Shown here: piece by piece, positions 21,882 through 25,923 of the stretch
How the letters are laid out: every line of letters starts with the position of its first letter
Position numbering within the stretch: the first letter of the stretch is position 1
Assembly (NCBI GenBank): GCA_902791885.1
Contig: CADAXO010000011.1
Span: 1 to 25,923, forward strand
Direction of reading: 5' to 3'
Source of the DNA: Oscillospiraceae bacterium
Lineage (GTDB): Bacteria > Bacillota_A > Clostridia > Saccharofermentanales > Saccharofermentanaceae
DNA length: 25,923 bases
Translations under genes and position numbers: made by a program
Notes under the pieces: generated by a model
Database searches by the model: none
What the model was told of the DNA's origin: nothing
What the model saw: only the letters and a program-made list of their open reading frames with translations

Positions 21882-22779
21882 AAGGATCACGGCATTATTC
21901 TTAAGTCTTGTTACGGCGCTTACTCTGGCGTCCTGTTCCGCTTCGCCTTCTTCTGAGCACACCGAAAATCCCCACCGCTCATCATGGTCCGGCCGCACGG
22001 AAGTCAGGGATACGACCGGCGGATCAGTGGGAGATCTTAAAGGCAGCACCGTTATAGTCACGATACTTGCAGATGACACGGTGTATTCATGGGACCGGAC
22101 AGATTCCAGCGACAAATCCAGAATGGATACGGTTCAGGAATACCTTAATATCGCGACAGATTATCTTACGGAGAACGCAGCGAAATACGGAAGCAAAGTT
22201 TGGTTCACGACGGACTTCATCCATAACAGCGACCTTCTTTACACCGTGAGCTTTAACCATATCGTCACCAACAGTTCTGCCGACAGCTATGACTTGGATG
22301 ACAACGCCTGGCACTTTATCGACCGCAATATCGATGAAGAGAGCATCAGGGAGAAATACCATGCCGACAATGTGGTCTATCTCATGGTCTTCGATACGGA
22401 TGAGGATTGTTCCGCGATCACCTGTACGCGTAACTGGTATCAGAATGCCGCATACGATTACGAGATCGTCTATCTTTATTACATAGACATGGAGATGGTA
22501 AATCCTCCGGCGGTATATGCGCATGAGATCCTTCATACATTCGGGGCACCTGATCTGTACACTCCGGATTCCGACTTCGGTATCGGCCGCGACTTCGTAA
22601 ATTACGTCGGTCAGAACATGCCGAACGAGATCATGTACACCTGTTCGGATCCCGTGACAGGCAGTTATGTTTATGACCGCGTTCCCAATGAGATGAGCGA
22701 ACTGACGGCATACTTCGTAGGCCTCACCGACAGCAGTGAGATCGCCGACGAGTGGGGATTTACTGATCCGAACAGATAA
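21859..22779 (+). CDS. metzincin-like zinc metalloprotease lipoprotein
   Basis: 306 residues from the ATG at 21859, overlapping the EamA gene by 23 bases. The signal peptide ends in the lipobox LASC, lipidating Cys26, so it is a surface protein. The zinc motif is HEILHTFGAPD (His222, Glu223, His226, Asp232), the HExxHxxGxxD form with Asp as third ligand, as in snapalysin-like enzymes. The later NEIMYT provides a Met-turn. The longer frame upstream lies wholly within the EamA gene and lacks a signal. A second ATG at 21868 is also possible. Substrate unknown; co-expression with the transporter is likely. The family is sound at clan level only. Confidence 0.85.
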   Translation: MAGMKLAKRITALFLSLVTALTLASCSASPSSEHTENPHRSSWSGRTEVRDTTGGSVGDLKGSTVIVTILADDTVYSWDRTDSSDKSRMDTVQEYLNIATDYLTENAAKYGSKVWFTTDFIHNSDLLYTVSFNHIVTNSSADSYDLDDNAWHFIDRNIDEESIREKYHADNVVYLMVFDTDEDCSAITCTRNWYQNAAYDYEIVYLYYIDMEMVNPPAVYAHEILHTFGAPDLYTPDSDFGIGRDFVNYVGQNMPNEIMYTCSDPVTGSYVYDRVPNEMSELTAYFVGLTDSSEIADEWGFTDPNR

Positions 22780-22792
22780 TACTTATGGCTCA

Positions 22793-22862
22793 GGTGACCA
22801 TCATGGTCACCCAATTTCTTAAAACACATATTCCGTGACCAAAAACACCTCATTTTGGTCAC
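22793..22862 (+). repeat. two further GTGACC hairpins beside repeat copy 2
   Basis: GGTGACCAT-C-ATGGTCACC (22793-22811) is a perfect inverted repeat starting 14 bases past the protease stop codon. GTGACCAAAA (22835-22844) pairs perfectly with TTTTGGTCAC (22853-22862). These share the GTGACC core of the larger repeat and probably belong to the same element family. Confidence 0.75.
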
Positions 22863-22880
22863 TCAATTCAGCAATATAAA

Positions 22881-23009
22881 AATCCGTGACCAAGTTTGAA
22901 TCAATCTGGTCACGGAATTCTTAAATACCCAAAATGAGTTACCAAATGGAGTCTATTTTGGTCACGGAATTCAAATGGAGTCTATTTTGGTCACGGAATT
23001 CTCAAAATT
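22881..23009 (-). repeat. intergenic hairpin repeat, copy 2 (inverted relative to copy 1)
   Basis: Read on the minus strand, this matches 19515-19614 base for base, except that the 29-base unit starting AAATGGAGTCTATTTTGG (plus-strand reading) is present twice in tandem (22944-22972 and 22973-23001). Like copy 1 it lies between convergent genes. The 335-base gap 22780-23113 is otherwise filled by the hairpins at 22793-22862 and a terminator. Confidence 0.9.
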
Positions 23010-23055
23010 AAGGATTAAGTAACCGGGCATGATTTACCATGACAAAAGACCAAAT

Positions 23056-23084
23056 AACCCCCGGAGGATCGGCCTTCGGGGGTT
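23056..23084. terminator. probable bidirectional terminator hairpin
   Basis: AACCCCCG (23056-23063) pairs with CGGGGGTT (23077-23084), extended inward by GAGG/CCTT to a 12-bp stem with one G-U pair and a 5-base loop. The T-tracts on both sides are weak. It lies 30 bases past the stop of the minus-strand lipoprotein gene. Confidence 0.6.
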
Positions 23085-23113
23085 CGTAATTTATAAGATT
23101 AATGATGCAGTCG

Positions 23114-24157
23114 TCAGATCTCGAAGCTGAAAGGCAGGAGGTCTGAGCCGGGCTCGACTGTTAAGTTGCCGTTCGCATCTTTGGCGACTGTGAACGTTCC
23201 GTCCATGTTCACGATATCTGCGGGATCGAGATTATCCACAATGGAATTCAGAACACCTGTCGCGATAGCGATTGTGGCTTGTCCGCCGCCCGTCTGACTC
23301 TCGATGTAAGCAGCCGCAGTGTTTATGAGTTCTTCACGGTTCTCCAGTGCGACATTGATCACGGCCTCCATATTGGGAGCCGAACCGCTTAAAGATACGG
23401 TGATATGGTCATCGGTCACTTCGGTGACTTCAAGCGCATATATCAGGTCGCTGAAGTACAAGGAGATGAAGTTTCCGAGGTCCGGGAGATTCTCAGTCAA
23501 TGTTGTAAGCTCTCCGAACATACCCATAGCCGAATCGCCGTACGGAGTCATCAATACTGCACCCTCGAAGTCGCCGTTGCTTAAGCATGCGATGAACGTA
23601 TCAACTGCTTCACGGGCCGAATAGGTGTTCAAAGGATCGAACTCGATCCCCTCACCTATCGAAGCGCAGAATTCATAAAACGCCTCGGTGGACGCAGGTT
23701 CGATGAGCCATTCGTCGTCGTCATTCGTAAGTTCGAACTCAAGCGTCTCCTCGACCGTATCACTGATATCGGGGATCGTCACGATGAAGTCATCGAATGA
23801 ACAGCCGGGCTCGGCGGCCGACTCAAGGTCAGGCATCGTAACCGTTACTTCGGCAGTCGCCGATGTCTTGTCGATCGTTATCTCGCCCACGGTGAATTCC
23901 GATTCCGGAAGAACTGCGTTTACGAGCGCTTCCTGCATGCCGGTAAAGCCGTTGTCGTTGAAATAATCATCCTTGCCGACAACGAACTTTTTGGCTTCAT
24001 CGTAAGCTGCTTCAGACACTTTCGAGAAGTAGCTTGTAAGCACTTCCGTGATAGCCTCTTTCTTCTTGCCGTCGAAAAGACTGCATCCCGTAAAGGCTCC
24101 TGCGAGAAGAGCCGATACGGTGAGTATGCTTATTGATTTTTTGATACGTGTATTCAT
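23114..24157 (-). CDS. lipoprotein, shorter member of a tandem paralogous pair
   Basis: 347 residues from the ATG at 24157. The signal peptide ends FTGC, lipidating Cys25. The mature part begins with an NTF2-like or DUF5105-like region (ITEVLTSYFSKVSEAAYDEAKKFVV) and goes on with TVTMPDLES and EWLIEPASTEAFYEFCASIG. These match the upstream neighbour closely in order and wording (TIVMPDLES, EWLVEGDSTEDFFNFCESIG), so the two are tandem duplicates. A TTG at 24172 that overlaps the upstream stop is the alternative start; neither has a ribosome binding site, so coupled translation is likely. Function unknown. Confidence 0.85.
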   Translation of the reverse strand: MNTRIKKSISILTVSALLAGAFTGCSLFDGKKKEAITEVLTSYFSKVSEAAYDEAKKFVVGKDDYFNDNGFTGMQEALVNAVLPESEFTVGEITIDKTSATAEVTVTMPDLESAAEPGCSFDDFIVTIPDISDTVEETLEFELTNDDDEWLIEPASTEAFYEFCASIGEGIEFDPLNTYSAREAVDTFIACLSNGDFEGAVLMTPYGDSAMGMFGELTTLTENLPDLGNFISLYFSDLIYALEVTEVTDDHITVSLSGSAPNMEAVINVALENREELINTAAAYIESQTGGGQATIAIATGVLNSIVDNLDPADIVNMDGTFTVAKDANGNLTVEPGSDLLPFSFEI

Positions 24158-24164
24158 AGTTTTA

Positions 24165-25923
24165 TCAGTCAACCGATTCTACGGTAGCATAAGCGATGCA
24201 AAGCACTGTTGTTTCTTCAACGTCATACATGACGAATGTGTAATCGCCGTCAGGAAGGCTCATGCCGGGCTCGTATGTGAAATAGAATGTATCTGTTGCA
24301 TTGGGGTCAGCCTCAGCAGTCAAAGTCTGCATTAAAGCACCATCCAGATATACATCACAATTCATTTCCTCGCCGTCGCCGTAGTAGGCCCATGTTCTTA
24401 CGCAGAAGTCTACAGCGCCTCTGTTGCCGGCATAGGTATCATCACTTGCACTTACCCATTCTCCGTTGCCGTCGAGGAAGTGGAATGAATAGAAATCATC
24501 GGAAACCTCTTCATAAGACATTGAAGGTCCGAACTCGAGATCGCCTGCAAGAGGAGCACCTTCTGTAATGAAGATGAACTCGAGATCGACGAGTACGGTT
24601 CTGCTGTCTGCATCGTGGATCGTTATCTCATAAGTTCCGGAAGCGCCGTCCGTTAACGGGATGCTGATATCGATTTGGTCACAGCCATCCTCAGGCATTA
24701 TGTAAGTTCCTGACATAGCATTCTCAGTGCCGTTGACAGCTATTTCGTATGCGAACTCCGTACCCTGATCATAGTAATCCCAAGTAACTGCCGTGAGGAG
24801 GATCTCGGAGCCGGCGCATGTATAGTTGTAAGTATAAAGATCTTCGCCTTCCTCGACCTCAACACAGTTGATATCGGCATCGGCTTCTGTGCTTGTGGAA
24901 CCTACGAGGAGGTTGTAATCAGACTGGGAGATCCTGCCCTGCTCGAGAAGATAATCAAGTGCAGCGTAGACGAGTTCATCGGAAGGATCTGCGTAGTTAA
25001 AGTCCCAATTGATGAAGCCGTCACCCGGATCACACATAAGATTGCCGTCGGCATCAGCCGATACGGTGAATGTAGCGGAATAGTCCGTAAGAGGAGCAGC
25101 TGCGAATCCGTCAGCAATAGCGATCAGATATCCGTTGAACAGGAGTCCGTAATCCATCTCGCCGTTCAATACTGTCTCGAGATAGTCCGCATAGACGGGA
25201 ACCATGATATCGTAATTGTTAACTGCACTGACGACTCCTGCCTGTGAATCGGGAGCCATACCCGTAAGGGCTACAGTGATCTCATCATCAGTAACATTCG
25301 TTACTTCAGTCTCATAACTCATGTTAGAGAAGTAAGCCTGGAATACATTCTGCAAAGAAGCGGGATCAACACTGTCGCCGAACTCATCATTAAGAGCGGT
25401 GATAAGGTCGCCGCCGGAATTGCTCATATCGATTGCAGACTGTAATTCACCTGCTGCAAGATAAGCTAAGAATGTATCTACAGTCTCCAAAGCTGCTGCC
25501 TCGGAAAGACCTCCGAATTCGATGCCTACGCCGATCGACTCGCAGAAATTGAAGAAATCCTCAGTGGAATCACCCTCGACGAGCCACTCGTCTCCGTCCT
25601 TGGAACATTCGAACTCTATGGTCTCATCGACCGTATCGTCTATATCACCGATATTCGAGATGAACTCGTCGAATGTATATCCCTCATCTGCAATGGACTC
25701 GAGGTCGGGCATTACGATCGTTACCTCGACAGAGCCGGAATTCTTGCTGACCTCGGCTTCGCCGAACTCGAACTCTGATGCATTGAGGACAGCCTCAACA
25801 AGCTCAGCCTGCTGTGCTTCCAACGCATTGTCCTGGAAGTAATCCTCCTCATCTACAACATACTTCTTGGAGTTGTTGTACTTACCTTTCTTGATAGCGT
25901 CAAGGTAGTTTCCGACTACATCG
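24165..25923 (-). CDS. lipoprotein paralogue with extra C-terminal domains (5' end outside window)
   Basis: 585 residues are visible; the frame is open at the right edge, so the signal peptide is not seen and the lipoprotein label rests on its paralogue. The first 300 or so residues match the downstream lipoprotein in order (KKYVVDEEDYFQDN, TIVMPDLES, EITVALTGMAP, ATFTVSADADGNL). Then comes a short helical piece like SHOCT (VYAALDYLLEQGRISQSDYN) and about 225 residues of beta-rich sequence that appears to be two similar domains, each ending in an extended strand run (GTYEITIHDADSRTVLVDLE; GDYTFVMYDVEETTVLCIAY). These could bind ligand or wall. It ends in TGA at 24165-24167. Confidence 0.85.
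   Translation of the reverse strand, partial: DVVGNYLDAIKKGKYNNSKKYVVDEEDYFQDNALEAQQAELVEAVLNASEFEFGEAEVSKNSGSVEVTIVMPDLESIADEGYTFDEFISNIGDIDDTVDETIEFECSKDGDEWLVEGDSTEDFFNFCESIGVGIEFGGLSEAAALETVDTFLAYLAAGELQSAIDMSNSGGDLITALNDEFGDSVDPASLQNVFQAYFSNMSYETEVTNVTDDEITVALTGMAPDSQAGVVSAVNNYDIMVPVYADYLETVLNGEMDYGLLFNGYLIAIADGFAAAPLTDYSATFTVSADADGNLMCDPGDGFINWDFNYADPSDELVYAALDYLLEQGRISQSDYNLLVGSTSTEADADINCVEVEEGEDLYTYNYTCAGSEILLTAVTWDYYDQGTEFAYEIAVNGTENAMSGTYIMPEDGCDQIDISIPLTDGASGTYEITIHDADSRTVLVDLEFIFITEGAPLAGDLEFGPSMSYEEVSDDFYSFHFLDGNGEWVSASDDTYAGNRGAVDFCVRTWAYYGDGEEMNCDVYLDGALMQTLTAEADPNATDTFYFTYEPGMSLPDGDYTFVMYDVEETTVLCIAYATVESVD

Noticed and set aside
22793..23009. CRISPR array
   Set aside because: Repeats differ in length and orientation and pair with each other as hairpins; no regular spacers and no cas genes.
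19515..23009. Composite transposon or insertion sequence
   Set aside because: No transposase or target-site duplication between or beside the inverted repeats; the enclosed genes are ordinary membrane and surface genes.
1..25923. tRNA or rRNA genes
   Set aside because: No cloverleaf with a TTCRA-type loop and no rRNA core segments were seen by eye; a covariance-model scan would settle this.

Overview
The window looks like chromosomal DNA from an anaerobic, low-to-mid GC Bacillota of class Clostridia; genus is not resolvable by eye. Support: strong AGGAGG-type ribosome binding sites, a superoxide reductase of the anaerobe type, a tiny type I 'holin-like' toxin gene, perfect Spo0A-type boxes, many lipoproteins with lipobox signals, and large hybrid histidine kinases in the style of gut/rumen Clostridia. 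No rRNA, tRNA, CRISPR array, transposase or prophage genes were seen.

Layout. 1-282 is the end of a GNAT acetyltransferase. 465-1388 (-) is a PAP2-fold membrane protein that lacks the catalytic histidine, with a well-formed promoter, a 16-bp palindromic operator and, further upstream, two tandem Spo0A boxes. 1551-1787 is a compact type I toxin-antitoxin locus. 2115-3104 (-) is a membrane-anchored XRE regulator whose promoter is bracketed by two identical 9-mers. 3302-3550 is an orphan 3' gene fragment. 8680-3557 (-) is a tightly overlapping three-gene phosphorelay: a Cache-type hybrid kinase with two receivers, a REC/degenerate-GGDEF/EAL c-di-GMP phosphodiesterase, and a separate Hpt protein. 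9194-8832 is a DUF5684-like membrane protein. 11451-9301 (-) is an operon of a small membrane protein, a DUF6765-like protein with an HxxxDxxxH motif, and a DUF308-like membrane protein. Divergent to it, 11526-13549 (+) holds a PAS-class III nucleotide cyclase and a YjjG-like HAD phosphatase. Then come an Asp-rich lipoprotein (14461-13553, -) and desulfoferrodoxin (14995-14621, -). 15188-19461 (+) is an envelope-oriented run: DUF308 protein, UbiB/ABC1 atypical kinase, an unknown protein, and cardiolipin synthase. 19660-22779 holds an unknown multi-pass membrane protein (-), an EamA transporter (+) and a metzincin-like lipoprotein (+). The window closes with two tandem paralogous lipoproteins (-), the upstream one cut by the window end.

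How it fits together. Two second-messenger modules sit about 3 kb apart: the EAL phosphodiesterase relay, and the cyclase, whose substrate-selecting positions are Glu/Ser rather than Lys/Asp. Most remaining genes are membrane or surface proteins.

The most unusual structural signals are two. One is a pair of near-identical, oppositely oriented intergenic repeats built on the core CCGTGACCA (19515-19614 and 22881-23009), which flank a 3.3-kb segment; one copy carries an exact 29-bp tandem duplication. The other is the toxin locus, whose 5' and 3' ends are mutually complementary and which appears to have an antisense RNA with its own terminator.
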